Positions 17,205 to 25,888 of a DNA stretch of 64,000 nt are shown one piece after another. The position numbers and the translations under genes were made by a program. The notes under the pieces were generated by a model that searched no databases, was not told the DNA's origin, and was given only the letters and a program-made list of their open reading frames with translations. Position 1 is the first letter of the stretch. The number at the start of each line of letters is the position of its first letter. Origin of the DNA: a bacterium (lineage in GTDB: Bacteria; Myxococcota_A; UBA9160; UBA4427); NCBI GenBank assembly GCA_024742285.1, contig JANSYR010000007.1, positions 1 to 64,000 on the forward strand. Reading direction: 5' to 3'.

Positions 17205-17618
17205 TCAATCCCGAGCGGGCATGGCGCCGAGTTGCGTCATCAGCCCCATCGTGTCGGAGTAGCGGAAGGTCTCCTTCACCTTGCCGTCGACCACGCGCAG
17301 GAGCGTGCAGTTCTCGACGTGGAAACGGTTCCCACTCGCCGGCATCCCGAAGAGGTCGCCGTCGTTCGTCCCGGTCAGGGTGTAGCGGAGTGTCACGAGT
17401 CCGTCGGTCTCGCCGATCTCGAGGATCTCCAGGTGGACGTCGCTCGCCGCCTTCCACCAGGACTCGAGGGCCGCGACCTCGACGTCGGCCCCGCGGTTCT
17501 GCTCCTTGCCGTGGACGTAGGACAGGTAGTCGTCGTGCAGGATCGCGCGGTAGCCCGCCGCGTCCCGGGCGTTGTCACACTCGACCACCCGCTTCACCAC
17601 CTCGATCGGACTCGTCAT
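17205..17618 (-). CDS. SnoaL-like polyketide cyclase-family protein
   Basis: This 137-aa NTF2-fold protein begins PIEVVKRVVECDNARDAAGYRAILHDDYLSYVHG, the classic opening helix and strand of SnoaL-like proteins, and includes TDGLVTLRYTLTGTNDGDLFG and RVVDGKVKETFRYSDTMGLM. Family members are cyclases, isomerases or hydratases acting on small ring substrates. GGAG lies upstream of the ATG at 17618. It follows the enoyl-CoA hydratase gene by 17 bp on the same strand and is almost certainly cotranscribed, so it probably acts in the same acyl-CoA route. Confidence 0.8.
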   Translation of the reverse strand: MTSPIEVVKRVVECDNARDAAGYRAILHDDYLSYVHGKEQNRGADVEVAALESWWKAASDVHLEILEIGETDGLVTLRYTLTGTNDGDLFGMPASGNRFHVENCTLLRVVDGKVKETFRYSDTMGLMTQLGAMPARD

Positions 17619-17635
17619 CGCTCGTCTCCCTCCGC

Positions 17636-18445
17636 TCAGCGCCCGGTCCAGACCGGATCGCGCTTCTCCATGAACGCCCGCGGCCCCTCCCGGGCGTCTT
17701 CCGACGACGTCACCCGCGCCGAGACCTGGTTCTCGATGGCGAAGGCCTCCTCGAGGGGGAGCCCGCTCGTCCGGAGCGCGGCCTCCTTCACCGCTGCGAC
17801 GGCGAGGGGCGCGTTCCGCTTCAGTCGATCCGCGAACTCGAGGGCCCTGGGCATGAGCGCCTCGGGCTCGACCACGTCGTTCACGAAGCCCATCGCCAGA
17901 GCGTCCTCCGCGGAGACCGGGTCCCCGGTCATCAGGATCTCCATCGCCTTCGCCCAGGGCACCTGGCGCGGCAGACGCACCATCGACCCGGCCCCGGGGA
18001 CCAGCCCCCGCTGCGGCTCGGAGAGGCCGAACGAGGCGTTCGTGGAGGCAATCCGGATGTCGGTCGCCTGCAGGAGCTCCGATCCACCGGCCAGGGCGAA
18101 ACCGTTGATCGCGGCGACGATCGGCTTGTAGAGCTCGAAGGGCCGCAGGAGGGCCGTCGACATGTACTCCGCGACGTTGCCCATCAGACGTTCGCCCCAC
18201 TCGTCCTCGGGCTGCTTGGCGCCGGTGAAGAGCGGCAGCAGGCTCCCGAGGTCGCCACCGGCGCAGAAGGCCTTGTCGCCGGCGCCCGTCAGGATGGCGA
18301 CGCGCAGGTCGTCGTCGTCGCGGTAGTCGATCCAGGCTTCCGCGAGCCGGATGATCGACTCGGGGCTGAACGCGTTGCGACGCTCGGGGCGGTTGAGCGT
18401 GATCGTCGCGATCCCGTCGTTCTTCTCGTAGATCACATCGGGCAT
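17636..18445 (-). CDS. Enoyl-CoA hydratase/isomerase family protein
   Basis: This 269-aa crotonase begins IYEKNDGIATITLNRPERRNAFS and carries the oxyanion-hole segments CAGGDLGS and GFALAGGSEL. FGLSEPQRGLVPGAGS places Glu at the second catalytic position. The helix ending in FMEKRDPVW is typical. It probably hydrates or isomerises a 2-enoyl-CoA in beta-oxidation-like metabolism. AGGAG precedes the ATG at 18445. The gene leads a two-gene operon with the SnoaL-like gene and is divergent from the VIT transporter. Confidence 0.9.
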   Translation of the reverse strand: MPDVIYEKNDGIATITLNRPERRNAFSPESIIRLAEAWIDYRDDDDLRVAILTGAGDKAFCAGGDLGSLLPLFTGAKQPEDEWGERLMGNVAEYMSTALLRPFELYKPIVAAINGFALAGGSELLQATDIRIASTNASFGLSEPQRGLVPGAGSMVRLPRQVPWAKAMEILMTGDPVSAEDALAMGFVNDVVEPEALMPRALEFADRLKRNAPLAVAAVKEAALRTSGLPLEEAFAIENQVSARVTSSEDAREGPRAFMEKRDPVWTGR

Positions 18446-18548
18446 CGAAAGCGGGGCTCCTCGCGAAGTTCGGTCCGACCCATGAGACCCGATCGAGCGC
18501 GGCGGCGCTAGGGGCGGGCTATCCTGGCCGTCGCGCGACGGGGGGCGC

Positions 18549-19238
18549 ATGCACACCGACGAAATCCATCGAAGCCGTCACCTCGGCTGGCTCCGGGCCG
18601 CCGTGCTCGGCGCGAACGACGGCATCGTCTCGACCGCGAGCCTCGTGCTCGGGGTCGCCGCCGCCGAAGCGAGCCGCGGCGGGGTCCTCACGGCGGGGGT
18701 CGCGGGGCTGGTGGCCGGCGCGATGTCGATGGCCGCCGGCGAGTACGTCTCGGTCCACTCCCAGAAGGACGCCGAGGAGGCCGACCTCCGCCGGGAGCGC
18801 CAGGAACTCGAAGACGATCCCGAGTTCGAGCTCGAGGAGCTGACCCAGATCTACGTCGCGCGTGGAGTCGACCTGGCGACCGCGGAGCGGGTCGCCGAAC
18901 AGCTGATGGCCCACGACGCGCTCGATGCCCACGCCCGGGAGGAGCTCGGGATCCTCGAGCACGCCACGGCGCGCCCGGTCCAGGCTGCGCTCGCTTCGGG
19001 AACGACCTTCGCCGTGGGCGCCGCGGTCCCGCTGCTCGCCCTCGCCGTGCTGCCGATCGAGCGTGCGGTACCCGGGGTCGGCGGCCTCTCCCTCGTCGCC
19101 CTCGCCGGGCTCGGCGCCCTCGGCGCGAACGCCGGCGGCGCGCCCATGGCCCGGGGCGCCGCGCGGGTCACGCTCTGGGGCGCCGCGGCGATGTTTCTGA
19201 CCACCGTCGTCGGCCAACTCTTCGGCGCCGCGCTCTAG
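18549..19238 (+). CDS. VIT1/CCC1 family iron/manganese transporter
   Basis: This 229-aa membrane protein begins HLGWLRAAVLGANDGIVSTASLVLGV, the hallmark first helix of the VIT1/CCC1 family, followed by AGAMSMAAGEYVSVHSQKDAEEADL with the conserved Met/Glu/Tyr region. An acidic cytosolic loop (about 75-145) links helices 2 and 3. The last ~80 residues form three more helices. Homologues export Fe2+ or Mn2+ from the cytosol. The gene is alone and convergent with the Mrp operon. Confidence 0.9.
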   Translation: MHTDEIHRSRHLGWLRAAVLGANDGIVSTASLVLGVAAAEASRGGVLTAGVAGLVAGAMSMAAGEYVSVHSQKDAEEADLRRERQELEDDPEFELEELTQIYVARGVDLATAERVAEQLMAHDALDAHAREELGILEHATARPVQAALASGTTFAVGAAVPLLALAVLPIERAVPGVGGLSLVALAGLGALGANAGGAPMARGAARVTLWGAAAMFLTTVVGQLFGAAL

Positions 19239-19251
19239 ACCGCACCCCCAC

Positions 19252-19338
19252 CGAGCACCCGAAAGCGGCGGACTCCCCGCCGAGCGCCCGCAGGCGGCGG
19301 TTGAGACGGCGAACTCCCCGCCGAGCGCCCGCAGGCGG
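19252..19338. repeat. Short tandem repeat between VIT gene and Mrp operon
   Basis: A 26-bp unit, ACTCCCCGCCGAGCGCCCG followed by CAGGCGG, occurs at 19272-19297 and, identically, at 19313-19338, giving a 41-bp period. A third degraded copy lies at about 19252-19272. Each unit holds a CCGCC...GGCGG pair able to form a small hairpin. The repeats lie just downstream of both convergent genes. Confidence 0.75.
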
Positions 19339-19342
19339 AGGA

Positions 19343-21052
19343 CTAGTACGACAGGAACAGGTACGCGAGCAGCAGCGCCGCCGCCCACATCGCGGTCGCG
19401 CCGGTCGGCCAGGGCTCACCGAAGCGGGACCAGGGCGAGAGGGACGCGGAGGCCAGGTCGAGCACGCGGAGCCGGACGGCGTCCGCGATCAGCAGGAAGG
19501 TCTCCTGGGCGTCCTTCCAGACGCTGACGAGGCCACGCCAGACGGCCGGGAACGCACGCCGCCAGACCCAATCGACGTCGAGGACGGTCGAGCGGAGCTC
19601 CGGCGGGTACCAGCCCATCTTCCAGAGGAAGACGAAGCCCAGGGCCGCGAAGATCAGCAGCTGGAGCACGGTGAAGACGTGGGTCCACGTGTAGGGCGCG
19701 TAGTCGACCGGGTACGGCAGGATCGCGTAGAGCGGGGCCGGGTAGACGCCGACGCCGATGCAGAGGAACGCGGCGATGGCCATCGCGGCGAGCATGTTCT
19801 TCGGCGCTTCCTCGACGCGCTTGCCGGAGTCGTGGGCGAAGAAGGAGAAGAACGGGATCTTGATGCCCGAGTGGTCGAGGACGCCGGCGCTCGCGAAGAG
19901 GAGGACCAACGAGGCGAGGAGCAGGTGCTCGGCATTCGCCGCCGAGAGCACCATCGACTTCGACACGAAGCCCGAGGTGAGCGGGAAGCCGGAGATCGAG
20001 ATGGAGCCGATGATGCAGAACGCCGCGGTCCAGGGCATCGACTTGTAGAGCCCACCGAGCTCCGACGCCTTGATCGTCCCGACCCGGAAGAGGACGGCGC
20101 CCATCGCCATGAAGAGCAGCGCCTTGTAGATCACGTGGGCGAAGACGTGGGCGACGGTGCCGTTCAGGGCGAGCTCGGTGCCGATCCCGATGCCGACGAC
20201 CATGAAGCCGAGCTGGTTGTTCAGGCTGTACGAAAGGACGCGACGCAGATCGTTCTCGATCACGGCGAAGAAGATCGGGAACGCCGTCATGGCGGCGCCG
20301 ATCGGGATCAGGATCTCGGTCCCGGCGTAGCCGCGCGCCAGGGCGTAGATCGCGAGCTTCGTCGTGAAGCCGGAGAGGAAGACCGTGCCGGTCACCGTCG
20401 CTTCGGGATAGGCGTCCTTCATCCAGCCGTGGAGCAGCGGGAAGCAGGCCTTGATCCCGAAGGCGAGGAAGACCAGCAGGCCGCCGCGAGAGCCGAGGCC
20501 GATGTGCTCGAAGGTGAGCGAGCCGGACTCCGCGTAGAGATCGATCGCGCCGGCCAGGAGCAGCAGGCCGGACAGGACCTGGATCACGAGGTACCGCTGC
20601 CCCGCGCGCAGGGCGCGCTCGTTGCGGCTCGCCCAGATCAGGAAGACCGACGAGACGGCGGTCAGCTCCCACCAGACGAAGAGCGTGAGCAGGTCACCTG
20701 CGAAGACGGCAGCGATCGCCGCGCCGGCGTAGATCAGCGAGGCGCCGGCCTGGAGCGGATCGCGCTGGTGGGCCGCGTAGAGGACGCCGATGAACGCGGC
20801 GATGTGGAAGACGATTCCGAAGACCCGGGAGAGCGGATCGATCCGCGTGATCTCGAGGGTGTAGTCGAAGACCTGGAGCGTCTGCGAGAACTCCGCAGGC
20901 ATCTGGAAGAGCTGCCAGAGCCCGATCACAGGCAGGACCAGCATCGCCGGCTGGGACAGGCGCTGGGGCAGGAGGGCGACGGGGATCGCCGCGAGGACGA
21001 GCAGGAGGCCGGGCGGCGAGCCCTGCAGGATGGCACCGAGGAGATCAGTCAT
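19343..21052 (-). CDS. Mrp-type antiporter subunit D-like protein, third paralogue
   Basis: This 569-aa polytopic membrane protein is related to MrpD/NuoM. It keeps the Glu of the proton channel in LFVWWELTAVSS and the Lys plus H-x-W segment in IKACFPLLHGWMKDAYPEAT. Later helices read TKLAIYALARGY and VIENDLRRVLSYSLNNQLGFM. An extended C terminus (about 480-569) has extra amphipathic and membrane helices. It is the last gene of the operon and overlaps the small 108-aa gene by 8 bp. It presumably forms one of several cation/proton channels in a large membrane complex. Confidence 0.85.
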   Translation of the reverse strand: MTDLLGAILQGSPPGLLLVLAAIPVALLPQRLSQPAMLVLPVIGLWQLFQMPAEFSQTLQVFDYTLEITRIDPLSRVFGIVFHIAAFIGVLYAAHQRDPLQAGASLIYAGAAIAAVFAGDLLTLFVWWELTAVSSVFLIWASRNERALRAGQRYLVIQVLSGLLLLAGAIDLYAESGSLTFEHIGLGSRGGLLVFLAFGIKACFPLLHGWMKDAYPEATVTGTVFLSGFTTKLAIYALARGYAGTEILIPIGAAMTAFPIFFAVIENDLRRVLSYSLNNQLGFMVVGIGIGTELALNGTVAHVFAHVIYKALLFMAMGAVLFRVGTIKASELGGLYKSMPWTAAFCIIGSISISGFPLTSGFVSKSMVLSAANAEHLLLASLVLLFASAGVLDHSGIKIPFFSFFAHDSGKRVEEAPKNMLAAMAIAAFLCIGVGVYPAPLYAILPYPVDYAPYTWTHVFTVLQLLIFAALGFVFLWKMGWYPPELRSTVLDVDWVWRRAFPAVWRGLVSVWKDAQETFLLIADAVRLRVLDLASASLSPWSRFGEPWPTGATAMWAAALLLAYLFLSY

Positions 21053-21371
21053 GAGACGTCTCCTCGCGCACAGCTGCGGCCTCGACCGTGGCGTCCTCGT
21101 AGTAGTCCTCGTCGCGCATCACCAGCTTGCGCAGGAGCTTCGCCGAGTTCACGAGCCCGACGTACGCCGCGAACCCGAAGACCGCGTCGAACGCGAACCA
21201 CTCCTGGAAGCCGAAGTGGCCGTGCTTGTGATAGAAGAGATCCGCCAGGACGACCCCGATCGCGGCCGCGATCAGGATCTTGATCAGCAGGTTCACGTTC
21301 TCCGGCTGATCGAGCCAGTACGAGCGTTCGCCCTCGGGAGCGGAGCCGTGCGCGTGATTCTCGTCGGACAT
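21045..21371 (-). CDS. Small two-helix membrane protein in Mrp operon
   Basis: This 108-aa protein has two membrane helices (VNLLIKILIAAAIGVVLADLFY, slightly past the usual length, and FDAVFGFAAYVGLVNSAKLL), a His-rich N terminus and a connecting HKHGHFGFQEW segment. The C-terminal tail is acidic. It lies between the second and third antiporter-like genes, 10 bp after one and overlapping the other by 8 bp, so it is tightly coupled to the complex. It matches no standard Mrp subunit known to me. I suggest an accessory assembly or docking subunit, by position only. Confidence 0.7.
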   Translation of the reverse strand: MSDENHAHGSAPEGERSYWLDQPENVNLLIKILIAAAIGVVLADLFYHKHGHFGFQEWFAFDAVFGFAAYVGLVNSAKLLRKLVMRDEDYYEDATVEAAAVREETSHD

Positions 21372-21381
21372 CTCCCCTCCC

Positions 21382-22860
21382 CTATTCCAGCCCGAACGCC
21401 GGGGCGAGCAGGTCGTAGACCGCATCGGTGTAGAAGAACGCGACGAAGCAGAGGAGCGCCGTCGTGCAGATCGGGAGCAGCATGAGCAGCGGCGCGTCGG
21501 CGACGCCGCCCTCCTCACCTTCGGGCAGCGGCCGGAAGAAGGCGCGCACGACGATGGGCATCAGATAGCCGATCGAGAGCAGCGAGCTCACCATGAAGAC
21601 CATGCCGAGCCAGAACTGGTCGGCCTCGAAGGCGCCGGTCACGAGGAACCACTTGCTCCAGGCGCCGCCGAAGGGCGGCAGCCCGATGATCGAAAAGCTG
21701 GCCACGCAGAAGGCGCCGAAGGTGAAGGGCATCTTGCGGCCGAGGCCGTCGAGCTGACTGACCTTGTCCTTGTGGGCCACGACGTAGACGGCGCCGGCGA
21801 CGAAGAAGAGCGTGATCTTGCCGATGGCGTGCATCAGGATGTGGAGACCCGCGCCCATGGCCGCCGTTCCCGTCGCGAGCATGGCCCCGAGCACGATGTA
21901 GGAGAGCTGGCTGATCGTGGAGTAGGCGAGTCGCGGCTTGAACCCGTCGAGGGAGAGCGCCCGGACCGACGCGGCGAGGATCGTGATCGCCGCGATCCAG
22001 GCGACGAGATCCGAAAGCCCGCCGGTCGACAGCATGTCGAATCCGAACACGTAGACCGCGATCTTGAGCACGGAGAAGACACCGGCCTTCACGACGGCGA
22101 CGGCGTGGAGGAGCGCCGAGACGGGCGTGGGTGCGACCATCGCGGCCGGCAGCCAGCGATGGAAGGGCATGAGCGCCGCCTTCCCGATCCCGTAGGAGAA
22201 GAGCAGCAGAAGGAGCGTGGCCTGCGTGCCTTCGATCCTGCCTTCGAGGATGCCACCGGGGCGGAAGCCGAGATCGTCCGCGAGGGTCGACGTCCAGAGG
22301 ATCGCGAGGAGCAGGAAGAGGACCGAGGTCGAGACCAGGATCCCCAGGTAGAGCCGCCCCGCCTTGACCGCCGCCTCCGTCCCGGCGTGGGTCACGAGCG
22401 GGAAGGTCGAGAAGGTCAGGATCTCGTAGAAGAGGAAGAGCGTGACGAGGTCGCCGGCGAAGGCGATGCCCAGGGCGGCGGAGATCGCGAGGGCGAAGCA
22501 GGTGAAGAACCGCGTCTGGTTCTTCTCGTGGTGGCCTCGCATGTACCCGAAGCCGTAGAGCGAGGTCAGGATCCACAGCCCCGACGCCACGAGGCCGAAG
22601 AGCAGCCCCAGCGGCTCGACCTCGAAGCCGAGGCCCAGGCCCGGCATCCAGTCCGGCAGGCCGATGCTCGGGCGCGCCCCGTCCAGCACGGGTTCGACGA
22701 GCCGGAGCACCTGGGAGAAGGTCGCGATCCCGATCAGGACCGTCCACGCGTCCCGGGCGTTGTCCGAGACGAAGCGCCCGAGGATCTGCACACCCGCCGC
22801 GCCGAGGAGCGGCAGACAGAGGGCAGCGACGATCGCCATGTTCGCAGTCTCGGCGTTCAC
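21382..22860 (-). CDS. Mrp-type antiporter subunit (MrpD/NuoL-like), second paralogue
   Basis: This protein of about 492 aa has LFLFYEILTFSTFPLVTHAG with the channel Glu, and KAALMPFHRWLPAAMVAPTP followed by VSALLHAVAVVKAGVF, which is closer to NuoL/MrpA N-domains than to MrpD. About 14 membrane helices are evident. The start is taken as GTG 22860, directly after the upstream stop and behind a G-rich site; ATG 22839 is an alternative. It may supply the antiporter channel normally provided by the N-terminal part of MrpA, which is missing from this operon. Confidence 0.85.
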   Translation of the reverse strand: MNAETANMAIVAALCLPLLGAAGVQILGRFVSDNARDAWTVLIGIATFSQVLRLVEPVLDGARPSIGLPDWMPGLGLGFEVEPLGLLFGLVASGLWILTSLYGFGYMRGHHEKNQTRFFTCFALAISAALGIAFAGDLVTLFLFYEILTFSTFPLVTHAGTEAAVKAGRLYLGILVSTSVLFLLLAILWTSTLADDLGFRPGGILEGRIEGTQATLLLLLFSYGIGKAALMPFHRWLPAAMVAPTPVSALLHAVAVVKAGVFSVLKIAVYVFGFDMLSTGGLSDLVAWIAAITILAASVRALSLDGFKPRLAYSTISQLSYIVLGAMLATGTAAMGAGLHILMHAIGKITLFFVAGAVYVVAHKDKVSQLDGLGRKMPFTFGAFCVASFSIIGLPPFGGAWSKWFLVTGAFEADQFWLGMVFMVSSLLSIGYLMPIVVRAFFRPLPEGEEGGVADAPLLMLLPICTTALLCFVAFFYTDAVYDLLAPAFGLE

Positions 22861-22861
22861 G

Positions 22862-24394
22862 CTAGACGCCCCCACCGAGCCCGAGGAAGAGCTGTCTGGC
22901 CGCGGCTTCGGCGACGTCGACCGAGAAGTCCGAGAAGAGCCCGAACCAGATCGTCATGCCCGCCAGGATCCAGGTCGGGATCAGCAGGCGGAGCGGCGCC
23001 TCGCGTCGCTCGACCTCGCCATCGGGCTCCGCGAAGTAGGCGACCTCGACGAGCCGCCAGATGTAGACGACCGCGAGCACCGAGCTGGCCATGATCAGGA
23101 AGGCCAGGAAGAGCTGGTCCTGCTCGAGCGCCGCCGAGACCAGCGCCCACTTGCTCACGAAGCCCGCCGTCCCCGGCACGCCGACCAATGCGAGCCCCGA
23201 TGCGACGAGCGCCGCCATCGTGAGGGGCATCCGCTGCCCCAGACCACGCATCATCGCGATCTTCGTCGCGCCCATCCGCCAGGTCACACAGGCGGCGACG
23301 AGAAAGAGCGCGCCCTTCATGAGCGCGTGGTTGAACAGGTGGATGAGGCCGGCCGCGACGCCCGCTTCCGTGGCGAGGGAGAGGCCGAGGGTCATGTACC
23401 CGATCTGCGCGATCGACGAGTAGGCCAGCAGCCGCTTGAAGTCGGTCTGGTAGATCGCGGCGATCGACCCGACGAACATCGCGAGGACCGAAAGCGGCAT
23501 GAGCAACGTGTCGATCCCGATCCGATCGAAGACCAGGGCAGCACCGAAGAGGCCCAACGAGAACCGGATCAAGAGGTAGTAGGCGACCTTGGTCGCCGTC
23601 GCCGCCAGGAACGCGGAGACGATCGGCGGCGCCTCGCTGTAGGCGTTGGGCAGCCACTGATGGAGCGGGAAGACGGCGAGCTTCGTGCTGATCCCGACGA
23701 CGACGAAGGCGACGGCGACCAGGACCGTCCGGGTCTCGCTCACCGCCTGGAGGCGCACGGCCATGTCGACCATGTTGAGCGTCCCCGTCATCTGGTACAT
23801 CAGCCCGATGCCGATCAGGAGGAAGGTCGCGCCGATCGTCCCCATCACGAGGTACGAGAAGGCCGCCATCAGCGCGCGGCGCTCCCGGCCGAGGGCGATC
23901 AGGATGTAGGAGGAGAGCGACGAGATCTCCATGAAGACGAAGACGTTGAAGACGTCGCCGGTGATCGTCACGCCGAGCAGGCCGGTCAGGCAGAGCAACG
24001 CGGCCGAGTAGAAGAGGTACTCGCGACCGACCGGGATCGCGCGGCGCGCCTGGCCGGGGCCCGCCGCGAAGACGACCGCCGCGACGAGGGAGACCACGAC
24101 CAGCACGAACGCGTTCGTGATGTCGATCCGGTACTCGATCCCGAAGGGCCGGGGCCAGCCACCGAACTCGTAGACGAGAATCTGTCCGTCCATCGTCTGC
24201 TCGAGGAGGCCGAAGGAGATCCCCAGGCAGGCGAAGCTGATCGCGACCGTGAAGGCCGAGGCCAGGGCCTCCTTCCGCAGCAGGAAGCAGAGCGGCGCCC
24301 CCATCAGGGGCAAGAGCACCTGGAGCGCCGGGAGATGATCCGCGAACGAGAGCGCCTCGGTCGCGACGTGGTGGGTAGCGGCGCCGTCGGTCAC
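22862..24394 (-). CDS. mrpD: Mrp-type Na+/H+ antiporter subunit D
   Basis: This 510-aa protein is the most canonical MrpD of the three. It contains VFVFMEISSLSSYILIA with the conserved Glu, TKLAVFPLHQWLPNAYSEAPP with the conserved Lys and His, TKVAYYLLIRF, and DFKRLLAYSSIAQIGYM. It forms an ion channel of the membrane antiporter that couples proton uptake to Na+ or K+ export. The gene overlaps mrpC by 4 bp (ATGA), showing translational coupling. The start at 24394 is set by that overlap. Confidence 0.92.
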   Translation of the reverse strand: MTDGAATHHVATEALSFADHLPALQVLLPLMGAPLCFLLRKEALASAFTVAISFACLGISFGLLEQTMDGQILVYEFGGWPRPFGIEYRIDITNAFVLVVVSLVAAVVFAAGPGQARRAIPVGREYLFYSAALLCLTGLLGVTITGDVFNVFVFMEISSLSSYILIALGRERRALMAAFSYLVMGTIGATFLLIGIGLMYQMTGTLNMVDMAVRLQAVSETRTVLVAVAFVVVGISTKLAVFPLHQWLPNAYSEAPPIVSAFLAATATKVAYYLLIRFSLGLFGAALVFDRIGIDTLLMPLSVLAMFVGSIAAIYQTDFKRLLAYSSIAQIGYMTLGLSLATEAGVAAGLIHLFNHALMKGALFLVAACVTWRMGATKIAMMRGLGQRMPLTMAALVASGLALVGVPGTAGFVSKWALVSAALEQDQLFLAFLIMASSVLAVVYIWRLVEVAYFAEPDGEVERREAPLRLLIPTWILAGMTIWFGLFSDFSVDVAEAAARQLFLGLGGGV

Positions 24395-24837
24395 GCGACG
24401 CCTCCCTCTGAGGCGGCCTTGCCCGCTTCTTCCCGGGCTTCCGTCGCGAGGTCCTTCGCGTCCTCGGCGCGGTCGAGGGCCACGATCTCGTCCTCCTCGA
24501 CGGTCTCGTAGGCCTCCTTGATCCGCACGACGAGAGCGAGACCCAGGGCGGTGCTCGCCACGCCGACGACGATCGCCGTCAGCATGAGCACGTGCGGCAC
24601 CGGGTTGGAGTAGACGATCTCGGAACGTCCATCGATCAGGATCGGCGCGGTTCCGCCGGCCACCTTCCCCATCGAAACGTAGAGCAGGATCACGCTCGCC
24701 TGGAAGATGTTGATTCCCATGATCTTCTTGACGAGGTTGCCGCGGGAGATCGCGATGTAGAGACCGATCATCATCAACGTGATGCAGCCGAGGTAGTTCC
24801 AGTGGGTCAGGAAGTGGTTCCAGAGATCGACGATCAC
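24391..24837 (-). CDS. mrpC: Mrp-type antiporter subunit C (NuoK-like)
   Basis: This 148-aa protein resembles MrpC/NuoK. It has three membrane helices, with LGCITLMMIGLYIAISRGNLVKKIMGINIFQASVILLY condensed into the usual NuoK pattern, and VPHVLMLTAIVVGVASTALGLAL. An acidic tail of about 35 residues rich in Glu and Ala follows, longer than usual. It overlaps both neighbours by 4 bp. It is a membrane-embedded part of the cation antiporter. Confidence 0.9.
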   Translation of the reverse strand: MIVDLWNHFLTHWNYLGCITLMMIGLYIAISRGNLVKKIMGINIFQASVILLYVSMGKVAGGTAPILIDGRSEIVYSNPVPHVLMLTAIVVGVASTALGLALVVRIKEAYETVEEDEIVALDRAEDAKDLATEAREEAGKAASEGGVA

Positions 24838-25307
24838 TGTCGCGACCTCCCGGCGAACGCGTAGAAGATCGCGACCATCACGAAGGTCACCGTGATCCCC
24901 ACGCCGAGCTCGACGAGCAGGATCCCCAGGTGCTGGCCGTGGGCCATGTCGTGGGTGTCGAGCATCCCGTAGTGGAGGAACTCGCCGCCCATCAGCATGG
25001 ACACGACGCCGACGCCCGCATAGAGGAGTGCGCCGAGGGCGATCCCGACCTCGACCACGATCGGCGGCACCTTCTCGCGCAGCGAATCGAGACCGAAGAT
25101 CAACGCGTGGAGGATCAGCCCCGCGGCGAAGATCACGCCCGCCTGGAAGCCGCCCCCCGGCCCGTAGTCACCGTGGAACTGGACGTAGAGGGCGAAGAGC
25201 AGGATGAAGGGAACGAGCGCCTTGCCGACGATCCGCAGGATGATCGTCTCGCGCACGCGCATCTTGATCGGCGTGCGCTCGCCCAAGTCGTCGAGGCGAT
25301 CGCTCAT
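24834..25307 (-). CDS. mrpB: Mrp-type antiporter subunit B
   Basis: This 157-aa protein has four membrane helices. It includes the MrpB signature PFILLFALYVQFHGDYGPGGGFQAG in pieces: a first helix, then HGDYGPGGGFQAGV, then helices starting LILHALIFGL and VGVVSMLMGG. Such subunits bind the MrpA C-terminal domain. It overlaps its neighbours by 4 bp on each side, placing it firmly in the same operon. Confidence 0.92.
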   Translation of the reverse strand: MSDRLDDLGERTPIKMRVRETIILRIVGKALVPFILLFALYVQFHGDYGPGGGFQAGVIFAAGLILHALIFGLDSLREKVPPIVVEVGIALGALLYAGVGVVSMLMGGEFLHYGMLDTHDMAHGQHLGILLVELGVGITVTFVMVAIFYAFAGRSRQ

Positions 25308-25888
25308 GCGCCCTCCCCGTCGCCGTCTCGACGATCCGGGTCTCCGCTCCGCGTCACGAATCCGCCGAGGAGGAGGATCGCGCCCACGGCCGCCGTGAGG
25401 ACCACGGTCGTCTCTCCGTACGTGTCGTAGCCGCGATAGCTGGCCAGGACCGACGTCACGACGTTCGGAATCCCGATCTCGGCACTCGAATCGACCAGGT
25501 AGTGCGGCGCGACGTGCCGATGGATCGGTGCATTCGGATCGCCGTAGGCCGGCATGTCGAGGGTGCCGTAGGCGAGCAGGAGCCCGGTGGCGGTCACGAC
25601 GGCGAGTCCGATCACGCGGTGGTGGAGCGGGCGCGTCTCATTCGAGGTCGTGAGCCCGAGGGCGCCCAGGAAGAGGACGGTCGAGATCCCGGCGCCGACC
25701 GCCGCCTCGGTGAAGGCGACGTCGACCGCGTCCATCATGGTCTGCATGCCCGCCGCGAGGAGCGAGAAGATGCCGAAGAGCATCGCCGCCGCGAAGAGGC
25801 TGCGCAGCCGCGCGATCACGACCGCGAGGACGATCATCAGGAGGAAGAGGCTCGCCTCGATGGCCGCGCCCATGGCCTGCTCGCCCAT
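25304..25888 (-). CDS. MrpA C-terminal-like subunit (DUF4040, MbhD/MbhE-like)
   Basis: This 194-aa protein corresponds to the C-terminal part of MrpA. The DUF4040 segment contains VVIARLRSLFAAAMLFGIFSLL and DVAFTEAAVGAGISTVLFL. The second half, ending ASYRGYDTYGETTVVLTAAVG, is the MbhE-like piece. In classical Mrp operons this is fused to a large NuoL-like N domain; in archaeal Mbh it is free-standing, as here. The arrangement places the operon in the Mbh-like or split-MrpA class. It overlaps mrpB by 4 bp and mrpG by 1 bp. Confidence 0.88.
   Translation of the reverse strand: MGEQAMGAAIEASLFLLMIVLAVVIARLRSLFAAAMLFGIFSLLAAGMQTMMDAVDVAFTEAAVGAGISTVLFLGALGLTTSNETRPLHHRVIGLAVVTATGLLLAYGTLDMPAYGDPNAPIHRHVAPHYLVDSSAEIGIPNVVTSVLASYRGYDTYGETTVVLTAAVGAILLLGGFVTRSGDPDRRDGDGEGA

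Noticed and set aside
19252-19338. Possible CRISPR array
   Set aside because: There are only two to three units, the spacers are 15 bp and themselves similar, and no cas genes are near.
19301-21283. 660-aa and similar acidic open frames across the Mrp operon
   Set aside because: They are complementary-strand shadows of hydrophobic membrane genes; such antisense frames become Asp/Glu/Arg-rich with no real motif.
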